Positions 15,847 to 22,336 of a stretch of 29,029 bases of DNA are shown here, piece by piece. Source of the stretch: Methanobacteriota archaeon (GTDB taxonomy: Archaea > Thermoplasmatota > Poseidoniia > Poseidoniales > Thalassarchaeaceae). Numbering within the stretch: the stretch's first letter is position 1; every line of letters starts with the position of its first letter. The stretch is from assembly GCA_002727275.1 (NCBI GenBank), contig PBWO01000046.1, positions 1 to 29,029 of the forward strand, in the 5' to 3' direction. Both the position numbers and the translations under genes were made by a program. Under the pieces are notes generated by a model, which made no database searches, was not told where the DNA came from, and was given only the letters and a program-made list of their open reading frames with translations.

Positions 15847-16456
15847 TCCAGAACTTTCCACTATTCTTGAAGCAATACTATTCGGGGCCGGCAGATCGAT
15901 GTCAGTGGAGGAACTATCCGAGTTACTCGAAAAACCGGTTTCCGAAGTTGAAGGCTCACTTCGACAGTTACAGTCAACCATTCGCAGACGAAGAGATTCG
16001 GCCCTGCAATTATCAGATGTTGCCGGCAGATGGATATTCGAAGTCAGACCAGGACTTTCTCCTCATTTACCTGAATCTTTCAGAGCCGACATCCCACAGA
16101 GGCTACTCCCGGCCGCCGCATTGGTGGCTTATCACCAACCCATGGCGCAGTCTCAGTTGGTCGATATGCTCGGGCAACGAGCTTACGAGCATGTCAGAGA
16201 TCTCGCCAAGATGGGCCTGTTAGACCGCAGAAGAGACGGCCTAACTCGAAGGCTGACCACAACACGCAGGTTCGCTGAATATTTTGGCTGCCCAGAGGTC
16301 GAGTACAGGAAGGTACGCTCTTGGTTTAGGCAGGAAGCAGAGAAGATGGGACTCACAAGTGCCCAATTGGCTGCCTCGCTAGCACCCGAAGAACAATTGT
16401 CAATCAACGAGTTCTCAGAGGAATCGGCCGGTGAGGACTCACTAGAGGCCGAGTAA
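15839..16456 (+). CDS. scpB: Segregation and condensation protein B
   Basis: Tandem winged-helix partner of ScpA in the condensin complex (205 residues). The first winged helix (about 1-80) opens with LSTILEAILFGAGRSMSVEELSELL, the family's usual beginning. The second (about 85-165) contains LPAAALVAYHQPMAQSQLVDMLGQRAYEHVRDLAKMGLLDRRRDG and then LTTTRRFAEYFG, the conserved T-T-x-x-F-x-x-x-F-G motif. The TTG at 15839 is chosen because the conserved N-terminus needs it; it overlaps the scpA stop. A short acidic tail ends at TAA, inside a hairpin shared with the convergent HMG-CoA reductase gene. Confidence 0.87.
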   Translation: MSDPELSTILEAILFGAGRSMSVEELSELLEKPVSEVEGSLRQLQSTIRRRRDSALQLSDVAGRWIFEVRPGLSPHLPESFRADIPQRLLPAAALVAYHQPMAQSQLVDMLGQRAYEHVRDLAKMGLLDRRRDGLTRRLTTTRRFAEYFGCPEVEYRKVRSWFRQEAEKMGLTSAQLAASLAPEEQLSINEFSEESAGEDSLEAE

Positions 16457-16464
16457 TCACTCGG
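16449..16464. terminator. Hairpin spanning the stop codons of scpB and hmgA
   Basis: Arms CCGAGT (16449-16454) and ACTCGG (16459-16464) form a perfect 6-bp stem with loop AATC. The scpB TAA (16454-16456) and the hmgA stop (16457-16459 on the other strand) both lie within it. Being symmetric, it can fold in either transcript and so could mark both 3' ends. Confidence 0.5.
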
Positions 16465-17752
16465 AGCGGAGTTTAGCCAACTCCTCTTCTACGGCCTTCT
16501 GAGTGATTCTTCCACCCTGTGCCCTGAGCCTAGCAGCCACAGTATCGACCTCGCTACCCTCTGCTCCTGCAGTAACAGCCATGTTTCGGACGTGCAATTT
16601 CATGTGTCCCGCTTGGATGCCAACTGTAGCAAGAGCCCTGAGAGCCCCTAGGTTTTGAACAAGTCCTGCTGCTGCCATGACCTTGGCCAACTCATCTGCG
16701 GTGTTAATTCCCAGCAATGCCACATTTGCCTGTGCTGCAGGATGGACGCGCACAGCCCCTCCGACTAGCCCAACAGCCATCGGTAATACGATTGAGCCCA
16801 CTAGGCTACCATCTTCATCTCTTTCCCAGTGAGTTAGTGAACCGTATATTCTCTCATGTGATGCATAACTGTGGGCCCCCGACTCAATCGCCCTCCAGTC
16901 CTGCCCACATGCAATTGCGATTGCAGAGATTGCATTCATTATTCCCTTGTTGTGAGTAGTCGCACGGAATGGGTCAGCCTTGGCAAAATGGTACGCTTGC
17001 AGTATTCCATCAATCACTTCAGACCCCTGGGTAGAATCGCCCTTGTCAGACATCTCTTCAGGAGTGAAAACTGCACTAACTCTGGCTAATCTGTGGACTG
17101 CTAGATTACTGATTATTCTCAATATAACCGTTCCACCAGTCATCCCCTCAATCTTGGGGGCAATGGTTTCAGCCATTGTATTGACTGCATTCGCGCCCAT
17201 TGCATCTCTACAGTCGACTAGAATGTGTACAATCACCATGGGGCCCGATTCGGTTTCGATGATTCTGGCCTCGATATCTCTGCAACCGCCTCCAAATTTG
17301 ACTAGAATTGGATCAACTTCGTTACAAGAATCAATCAATTCCTGTTTATTACCAATAATTTCTCCCATTGCTGAAGCAGGATCATCGCATTCGACGACTT
17401 GGATTTGACCAATCATTACTGGATCATCATTGTTTGATGTAAAGCCACCTCTATCATGACATCTTTTCGCCATGTTACTAGCAGCCGCAACTACACTAGG
17501 CTCTTCTAGTACGAAAGGCACAAGGTAGTGATCTCCATCGATGATGAAGTTGGTTGCTACTCCAATGGGTAGGGAGTATGTGCCAACCACATTCTCAATC
17601 ATCCTGTCTGCGGCATCTTCAGAGAGTTCTCCGCTAGAAGACCAAGCCTCAACCTGCTCAGGAGTTAGGCCTGCTATATTTGCTAACATCTCTCTACGTT
17701 CCGAAACTGATAGCTTGTAGAATCCCTCTAGGCGACTGCTGTCTACTGGCAT
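16457..17752 (-). CDS. hmgA: 3-hydroxy-3-methylglutaryl-CoA reductase, class II
   Basis: Makes mevalonate for the isoprenoid chains of archaeal lipids. The 431-residue protein follows the class II (bacterial-type) pattern: SSRLEGFYKLSVSERRE at the start, ENVVGTYSLPIGVA (53-66) for CoA/HMG binding, EEPSVVAAAS with catalytic Glu83, DAMGANAVNTMAE (183-195), ATTHNKGIMNA with the catalytic Lys, GQDWRAIESGAHSYA with the catalytic Asp, and AGHMKLHVRN with the late catalytic His. Asp147 in VDPILVKFGGG corresponds to a residue linked to NADH use in Pseudomonas mevalonii; cofactor choice is inferred. The frame extends 18 codons upstream to 17806, but family length and a TATA-like element near 17776 favour the ATG at 17752. 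Class II enzymes are known in Thermoplasmata and Archaeoglobus and are thought to be acquired from bacteria. Confidence 0.95.
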   Translation of the reverse strand: MPVDSSRLEGFYKLSVSERREMLANIAGLTPEQVEAWSSSGELSEDAADRMIENVVGTYSLPIGVATNFIIDGDHYLVPFVLEEPSVVAAASNMAKRCHDRGGFTSNNDDPVMIGQIQVVECDDPASAMGEIIGNKQELIDSCNEVDPILVKFGGGCRDIEARIIETESGPMVIVHILVDCRDAMGANAVNTMAETIAPKIEGMTGGTVILRIISNLAVHRLARVSAVFTPEEMSDKGDSTQGSEVIDGILQAYHFAKADPFRATTHNKGIMNAISAIAIACGQDWRAIESGAHSYASHERIYGSLTHWERDEDGSLVGSIVLPMAVGLVGGAVRVHPAAQANVALLGINTADELAKVMAAAGLVQNLGALRALATVGIQAGHMKLHVRNMAVTAGAEGSEVDTVAARLRAQGGRITQKAVEEELAKLRSE

Positions 17753-17773
17753 GGTATCATTTGCACCCCGGCC

Positions 17774-17779
17774 AATATG
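17774..17779 (-). promoter_or_regulatory. TATA-like element for hmgA
   Basis: On the minus strand CATATT lies about 24 nt before the chosen ATG (17752), inside CCATATTGG. That spacing would place transcription start at or near the ATG, giving a leaderless or nearly leaderless mRNA. It rests on position and composition only. Confidence 0.35.
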
Positions 17780-17854
17780 GCTTCTAACTGTTTGCGAACA
17801 AGCCACCCGACTGCTATGGAGGCCACTAGATGTACTTGTAATGGACGTTTCAAA

Positions 17855-17914
17855 GCGTTAATTTGGCCATTAACGCATCATTAACGCATCATTAAAGCGT
17901 TAACAAAGCGTTAA
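17855..17914. repeat. Cluster of five GCGTTAA motifs in both orientations
   Basis: Copies lie at 17855-17861 (+), 17870-17876 (-), 17881-17887 (-), 17897-17903 (+) and 17908-17914 (+). The two minus-oriented copies are a direct repeat of TTAACGCATCA with an 11-bp period; the last two plus copies are AAAGCGTTAAC and AAAGCGTTAAT, also 11 bp apart. The period of one helical turn would put each pair on one face of the DNA. The cluster stands in the 280-bp gap between divergent hmgA and the AAA+/winged-helix gene. It is probably a multi-site operator; an origin-type iteron array is an alternative. I recognise no named binding protein. Confidence 0.8.
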
Positions 17915-17988
17915 TCCATGTGGAATTGTTTCGTTGTACTGTGAGGAAATGGTAAGGGGGAAACAACCCGGAATTCCAAAAAAACCCG

Positions 17989-17994
17989 TTAAAT
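17989..17994 (+). promoter_or_regulatory. TATA-like element for the AAA+/winged-helix gene
   Basis: TTAAAT, preceded by an A-run and CCCG, lies about 40 nt before the ATG at 18033. This fits an archaeal TATA box with a start site near 18015. The evidence is position and composition only. Confidence 0.3.
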
Positions 17995-18032
17995 CGCCCT
18001 GTTGAAAGCGTCAGAATACGTGAACATTAAGA

Positions 18033-19838
18033 ATGATTGAATACGCTGCTGAGGTTATGATTTCAGAGGCGGTCTCAATGCTGGATTTACCTCCTTTGAG
18101 GGGCAACCCCTTCGATCATCGCCCGATTGAACCGTCAAGGGCCCAGGACCTGGTCGGCAGAGATTCTCTGATGATTAGGCTGCGTGAACACATCATCTCA
18201 GAGTCTCCCAGAAACATTCTGCTGGTGGGCGAGTCCGGGAGTGGGAGGACCTCGATGGTGAATGCACTTTCCTCTCAAGTCAGGCATAAGCTTGTCAGTC
18301 AGTTCTGGCCCGAGACAGACCCAGTCAACTCGATTCTAAATGAGATTTCAGTACATTTTGTGGGTTATGATGTCCCCCGGACCACATCACGAATGTGCGA
18401 ATCACTAGTCGAAATTCTAGACAAAGATACGGGGCCGTTGCCTTTGATTGCACTTGATTATCCTACTTCGACCCCTCTCAACGATCTTCTGACTAGAATA
18501 ACTCCTCTACTGCAGAGGCTAAGGGCCCTAGTCATCGTTACTGCGACCCCTTCACAACTGAAATCGCTCGACAAAGAGGTTGTTGAAGCATACGATATAG
18601 AGAATCTTGGAGATTTCTCCAAGTCTGAGATACAACAACTTGCGGACAATCTAATTCGTAGAAAGGCTCGTGAGAAGTGGGTAATCAATCCACGACTAAT
18701 GGGTGCAATGATGGAACGTACAGGAGGTCATCCACGTGATGTAGTAAAACTATGCAGAGACCTATTGGATGAGCGTAGAGGAAATGGCTCTGAAGGGACA
18801 CTGGAGACGCTAATGTCGTGGAGTGGCAGGATTGACGATACTCCAGAGATACCATTTGAGCGCGAAATTGAGCTAGACGAGCCTATTCAGGATCCAGAGA
18901 CAACCGAATCAGACCAAGATTGGGAGGACGAAGGACTGGTTTCCGAGGATTCCGACGACTGGGATGTCGAGCCTGAAGACATGTGGGAAGATGACCCAGA
19001 GCCTGTAGACAAATCAGATTGGGACGAGACAATCCCTGAAGTTGAGGATGATTGGACTAAATCCGAGCCCCCTGAACCATCCAATCCTCCAGAAGATGGC
19101 CAAGGAACATTGGATTCTTTTGTCCCAATCGTCGATGCTTCTGAGGAACAGTCCCGTTCTCCTGTGTTTGGGGCATTTGGCGGATTACTGAATAGAACTG
19201 TAATCACTGGTGACGAAATGCCCAAAGAGCCCGATGGGACACCTGTAACAATTGCAAATCCCGAGCCCAAGCCATTCGTTCCATCAACAAGTAGGTCAAC
19301 AAACCAAGAACCAGAACCTGTTTTCGAATCCCAAGCCCTTCCGGATACTTCAATCACTCCTGCTGAAGAAGTCTCTGTGATGTCTGATGAAGGAGCACTT
19401 TGGACTGCCGATCCAAGTCTAGGGACAATTCCCGAGGTACCAGCGACACCGGAGCCCGAGAAACCTCTGTTCGACTTGGAACATACTCCCGAGTTCGATG
19501 ACCAGGAGCCCGAATCAGAAACTGTAGCACCGACTACTTCCCTGCCCCCAAATATCCCTGTCCAGTTTGGCCCTAGTTGGGAACCCGACGAGCCATTTGA
19601 TAGGTCCAAAGCCGTATCAATCTCGGATAACGAGAGAACAATTCTTGAGGCGGCTGCTGGAAGGGAAGTCTCTCCTTCTGATGCCGAGCTACAAGCCGTA
19701 TTAGAAGTTGGCAGAACCAGACTATCTCAGATTTTCAACGGACTTCGTCGAGCTGGCCTTCTTTCAGTCAGGAAGCAGGGTAGGACACGACTGTTCAAAC
19801 TCAGCGACGGCGCCTCCGCCGAACTCGGAATGAATTAG
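18033..19838 (+). CDS. Degenerate AAA+ domain protein with acidic linker, PIP-box-like motif and C-terminal winged helix
   Basis: I do not recognise a named gene. The 601 residues fall into three parts. Residues about 20-250 are an Orc/Cdc6-like AAA+ domain: GNPF, LVGRDSLMIRLREHI, P-loop GESGSGRTS (66-74) with Arg in place of the Walker A Lys, Walker B-like PLIALDYP (137-144) without the catalytic Glu, a sensor-1-like VTATPSQ, and GGHPRDVVKLC (231-241). Residues about 265-530 are acidic, Pro-rich and probably disordered, with Trp set in acidic runs (W297, 310, 318, 330, 341) and QGTLDSFV (357-364), close to the PCNA-interacting consensus. Residues about 538-600 are a winged helix (LEVGRTRLSQIFNGLRRAGLLSVRKQGRTRLFKL). 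The ATG at 18078, with GAGGCGG upstream, is an equally plausible start. ATP hydrolysis seems unlikely; a DNA-bound scaffold or regulator is inferred. Confidence 0.7.
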   Translation: MIEYAAEVMISEAVSMLDLPPLRGNPFDHRPIEPSRAQDLVGRDSLMIRLREHIISESPRNILLVGESGSGRTSMVNALSSQVRHKLVSQFWPETDPVNSILNEISVHFVGYDVPRTTSRMCESLVEILDKDTGPLPLIALDYPTSTPLNDLLTRITPLLQRLRALVIVTATPSQLKSLDKEVVEAYDIENLGDFSKSEIQQLADNLIRRKAREKWVINPRLMGAMMERTGGHPRDVVKLCRDLLDERRGNGSEGTLETLMSWSGRIDDTPEIPFEREIELDEPIQDPETTESDQDWEDEGLVSEDSDDWDVEPEDMWEDDPEPVDKSDWDETIPEVEDDWTKSEPPEPSNPPEDGQGTLDSFVPIVDASEEQSRSPVFGAFGGLLNRTVITGDEMPKEPDGTPVTIANPEPKPFVPSTSRSTNQEPEPVFESQALPDTSITPAEEVSVMSDEGALWTADPSLGTIPEVPATPEPEKPLFDLEHTPEFDDQEPESETVAPTTSLPPNIPVQFGPSWEPDEPFDRSKAVSISDNERTILEAAAGREVSPSDAELQAVLEVGRTRLSQIFNGLRRAGLLSVRKQGRTRLFKLSDGASAELGMN

Positions 19839-19846
19839 GTGCCCAC

Positions 19847-20137
19847 ATGTCCGAAACTACAGTCTCAATCGAACTGGTGGAGAAGTATCTCACTTTGACC
19901 GAGGAGGCCAGATCTAAAGCAACCCCTATCGCAATTGTAGGAGCAGATGCGGAAAGACTCGAATCGATGCTTAGGATGTGTGATGATTATGCATCAGATG
20001 CAAGGCACTTCATGCATGAAGGAGACCTAGTACGGGCCTTTGGAGCTATCAATTATTCACACGCCTGGCTGGATGCAGCAGTTCGAATTGGCCTACTGGA
20101 TGGGCATGGCGACGATCGATTATTCACACTACCTTAG
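19847..20137 (+). CDS. DUF357 family protein
   Basis: Small helical archaeal protein of 96 residues and unknown function. It matches the DUF357 pattern: VEKYLTLTEEA at the N-terminus, then MCDDYASDARHFMHEGDLVRAFGAINYSHAWLDAAVRIGLL (about 44-84), the tetratricopeptide-like helix pair that defines the family. It starts 8 nt after the AAA+/winged-helix gene and should be cotranscribed with it. Its stop overlaps the stop of the convergent PIN gene by four bases. The family call is from memory of the pattern. Confidence 0.75.
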   Translation: MSETTVSIELVEKYLTLTEEARSKATPIAIVGADAERLESMLRMCDDYASDARHFMHEGDLVRAFGAINYSHAWLDAAVRIGLLDGHGDDRLFTLP

Positions 20138-20154
20138 GCCTCAACAAGCCTGAG
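20133..20154. terminator. Hairpin at the overlapping ends of the DUF357 and PIN genes
   Basis: CTTAGGC (20133-20139) and GCCTGAG (20148-20154) pair over 7 bp, one of them T-G (wobble in the plus-strand RNA, C-A mismatch in the minus-strand RNA), around an 8-nt loop. Both stop codons fall in the left arm. It is a second case of a hairpin set on convergent stops in this window. Confidence 0.35.
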
Positions 20155-20502
20155 ATATCGCCCCGAAGTCACTTCGATATACGACCCTCCTTGCTCTATT
20201 AGCAGACGCTTGAGATCAGTATCGACCGTCAACACCGGCCACCCATTCTGAGAGGATAAACTGATCAGCATCTCATCGGGATGCCTCATCCCTTCTAAGT
20301 CACGAAGAACTTCACAGCGATTTCTGAGCAACTCTAGGAGTAGGCCTTTCTGCTTCGTAGACACAGATTCAATTTCCTTATCTACACATTCCAGCAACTT
20401 CAGTTCTGCCGTACCGACAACATCTTCCATACTGGAATCAAGATTCAGACGCGCTTCGACCAGTGCGACCCATCCGCAAGCGTCCACCAAGACGCCGACC
20501 AT
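20134..20502 (-). CDS. PIN-domain nuclease (Fcf1/VapC-like, COG1412 type)
   Basis: A 122-residue single PIN domain. The acidic metal-binding residues are in place: Asp7 in VLVDACGW, Glu38 in LKLLECVD, Asp76 in HPDEMLISL, and Asp94/Asp96 in LTVDTDLKRLL. The C-terminal strand GGSYIEVTSGRYLRLVEA fits the archaeal Fcf1-like group. It begins 4 nt after the aIF2-gamma stop, and in many archaea a PIN protein is linked to this gene. A role in rRNA processing is therefore more likely than a toxin, and no antitoxin-like gene is next to it. The function is inferred. Confidence 0.75.
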   Translation of the reverse strand: MVGVLVDACGWVALVEARLNLDSSMEDVVGTAELKLLECVDKEIESVSTKQKGLLLELLRNRCEVLRDLEGMRHPDEMLISLSSQNGWPVLTVDTDLKRLLIEQGGSYIEVTSGRYLRLVEA

Positions 20503-20506
20503 AGAA

Positions 20507-21754
20507 TCACCCAGTGATTGAACCGTGCCCGATTAGTCGCCACCTAGAACCAACTCTTCGAGACAGTGTAACACGGCTGCCTGATTTAGCACAGATGGGG
20601 AGGCGCAACTGTATTGTTGCAGAGCCACCCTTCGCTGAAGAAACGGTGCCTACACTAGTAGCCGTAGCGGAATTGATCATCAGCATCTCATTGGTCTGCA
20701 AAGGTCTGATTGAACCAGCGTCTTCCTCTCCGGAAGAGACCATCTTCTCCAATAATCTGAGATCTAGGTTCAACTCTTCCCAGATTGGGGGCAACTCTCC
20801 TTCTCTTGCCATTACTTGACCAGACAACTCGTCAGCCTTGGTTGACATAGGATCCATCGGAGTGGCTATTCCACAAAGTCCACCTGCGTGTACCGACTCT
20901 AAATCTAGACCTCCTCCCTTAAGGCTCTCAATTCTGGTTGGAATGGGCTTCCATGAAGTCTTCCCTCCTGACTGAATACGTCTGCCCGGGGCAATCAGAA
21001 TCGAATCTCCGACATTGAATGAACCCTCTACTATGCTACCTCCTATGATGCCTCCTGCTAGACCTTCGGGCCTAGTTCCGGGGCGATTGACATCGAAAGA
21101 GCGGGCCACATACATCAGGCCGGATTCATCTCCACTCCTGTCTGGGGTCGGGATTACGTCCTCTATTGCCTGAATTAAGACATCGAGATTGACATCGTGA
21201 TGCGCTGATACAGGTATGATTGGTGCAGATTCAGCAATCGTCCCCTCCAAGAAACTCTCGATTTCAGAATAAGACTCCTGAGCTCTCTCCCGAGAAACAA
21301 TATCAATCTTGTTCTGCACCACTACTATATTTTCAATACCAGCAATCTGTAGTGCTGCAAGGTGCTCCCTAGTCTGTGGCTGAGGGCACTTTTCAGTAGC
21401 GGAAATCAACAACATTGCTCCATCCATTATCGATGCCCCGGAAATCATTACTGCCATCAGAGTCTCATGACCGGGAGCATCCACGAAAGAGACTACTCGG
21501 AGTAAATCATCGTCCAAATCATCCTGTCCATCGGGGTGCTTTCCTCTAGCATAATATCTGCCATCAGAGGTCTTGTAGAATGCCGTATCGGCATAACCAA
21601 GTTTGATGCTTATTCCACGCTTACGCTCTTCAGAGTGTGTATCGGTCCATACTCCAGAAAGGGCTTGTGTCAGAGTAGTCTTACCATGGTCGACATGGCC
21701 GACCATACCAATGTTGACTTCAGGCTGCTTCGGAAGACTACCCAGATTAATCAC
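20507..21754 (-). CDS. eif2g: Translation initiation factor aIF2 subunit gamma
   Basis: GTPase core of the aIF2 trimer that brings Met-tRNAi to the small ribosomal subunit (415 residues). The G domain has GHVDHGKT (19-26), RKRGISIKLGYAD (switch 1), DAPGHE (92-97), NKID and SAHHDVNLDVL. Two beta-barrel domains follow, with LAGGIIGGSIVEG and a final RWRLIGHGSI. The stretch between switch 1 and DAPGH (residues 60-86, normally a four-Cys zinc knuckle) has the right length but no Cys at all: it reads YKTSDGRYYARGKHPDGQ followed by an acidic run. It lies 9 nt after S6e and is probably cotranscribed. Confidence 0.95.
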   Translation of the reverse strand: MINLGSLPKQPEVNIGMVGHVDHGKTTLTQALSGVWTDTHSEERKRGISIKLGYADTAFYKTSDGRYYARGKHPDGQDDLDDDLLRVVSFVDAPGHETLMAVMISGASIMDGAMLLISATEKCPQPQTREHLAALQIAGIENIVVVQNKIDIVSRERAQESYSEIESFLEGTIAESAPIIPVSAHHDVNLDVLIQAIEDVIPTPDRSGDESGLMYVARSFDVNRPGTRPEGLAGGIIGGSIVEGSFNVGDSILIAPGRRIQSGGKTSWKPIPTRIESLKGGGLDLESVHAGGLCGIATPMDPMSTKADELSGQVMAREGELPPIWEELNLDLRLLEKMVSSGEEDAGSIRPLQTNEMLMINSATATSVGTVSSAKGGSATIQLRLPICAKSGSRVTLSRRVGSRWRLIGHGSITG

Positions 21755-21763
21755 CCCGTCGAA

Positions 21764-22261
21764 TCACTCCTCTTCTCCAGAGGGCTCCTCGACGGTTTCC
21801 GACTCCTCGACGAGGCCGAAGATGGCGTCGAGAGATCGGTTTCCGGATTCGACGATTTTGAGATTAATTTGGCGAGTATCTTGGCTGATTACATTTCCTC
21901 GGAGCCTACGCCTCTTCCTCAATCCGTCATACTTGTAACGGTAGACTCTGCCCTTTTTCTTGACGTATCTCTTACCTTTGTAGCCTGTTCCAGCAGTAAT
22001 CAGTACTGACTTGATTGCACTACCCTCTAGCTCCGGCCTCATTGGCCTTCCAGTCAGGTCCGAGCCCCCGGTAATCTCCAGTTTGTATCCGCCGAGGGTC
22101 CTATCGCCTTCTCCAACGAACATCCCGTCGACGGAGTCACCAATCTTCTTGCCAAGGAAGTGGTTGTAGTTTGAGCCGGTTATGTCCATGCTGAATGCCC
22201 TGCCTCCTGATGATGGGACGGTATCATTCACTACTGCCTTGAAGACCTGCTCTGCTGCCAC
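21764..22261 (-). CDS. rps6e: 30S ribosomal protein S6e
   Basis: Small-subunit ribosomal protein of 165 residues. It starts at GTG with GGAGGTGG 5 nt upstream. The family core is visible: FKAVVNDTVPSSGGRAFSMDITG, GKKIGDSVDG, YKLEITGGSDLTGRPMRPE (the conserved GGSDxxGFPM-like loop), and a basic KGKRYVKKKGRVYRYKYDGLRKRRRLRGN where the rRNA is bound. The last 30 residues are acidic (ESETVEEPSGEEE), an extension not typical of short archaeal S6e. It leads a S6e-aIF2-gamma-PIN cluster, a linkage known across archaea. Confidence 0.95.
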   Translation of the reverse strand: MAAEQVFKAVVNDTVPSSGGRAFSMDITGSNYNHFLGKKIGDSVDGMFVGEGDRTLGGYKLEITGGSDLTGRPMRPELEGSAIKSVLITAGTGYKGKRYVKKKGRVYRYKYDGLRKRRRLRGNVISQDTRQINLKIVESGNRSLDAIFGLVEESETVEEPSGEEE

Positions 22262-22297
22262 ACGACCACCTCCGAACGGCCTCCCGACTAAAGGCCC

Positions 22298-22304
22298 CTA
22301 TAAG
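22298..22304 (-). promoter_or_regulatory. TATA box for the S6e-aIF2-gamma operon
   Basis: CTTATAG on the minus strand lies about 40 nt before the S6e GTG, which leaves room for a roughly 15-nt leader holding the GGAGGTGG site. The gap to the upstream cdc6 end is only 75 bp, so this is the only good candidate. Confidence 0.5.
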
Positions 22305-22314
22305 AGCGGTTCGG

Positions 22315-22331
22315 AAACGCCGTAGGCGTTT
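22315..22331 (-). terminator. Hairpin just after the cdc6 stop
   Basis: Arms AAACGCC (22315-22321) and GGCGTTT (22325-22331) form a perfect 7-bp stem with a 3-nt loop, beginning 5 nt after the cdc6 stop. It separates cdc6 from the S6e promoter. The 3-nt loop and position recall the hairpin after atpD. Confidence 0.5.
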
Positions 22332-22336
22332 GAAAT

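Noticed and set aside
17753..17806. Longer N-terminus for HMG-CoA reductase
   Set aside because: The extra 18 residues do not look like the family, would include the TATA-like element, and make the protein longer than class II relatives.
17855..17914. CRISPR array
   Set aside because: The repeats are 7-11 bp, lie in both orientations and have almost no spacers, and no cas gene is present.
18887..19609. 240-codon antisense frame over the acidic linker
   Set aside because: Its Ser/Gly-rich low-complexity sequence mirrors the Asp/Glu/Pro codons of the real gene on the plus strand.
20134..20502. VapC toxin of a toxin-antitoxin pair
   Set aside because: No small antitoxin gene is adjacent; the neighbours are aIF2-gamma and S6e, which fits the archaeal Fcf1-like linkage better.
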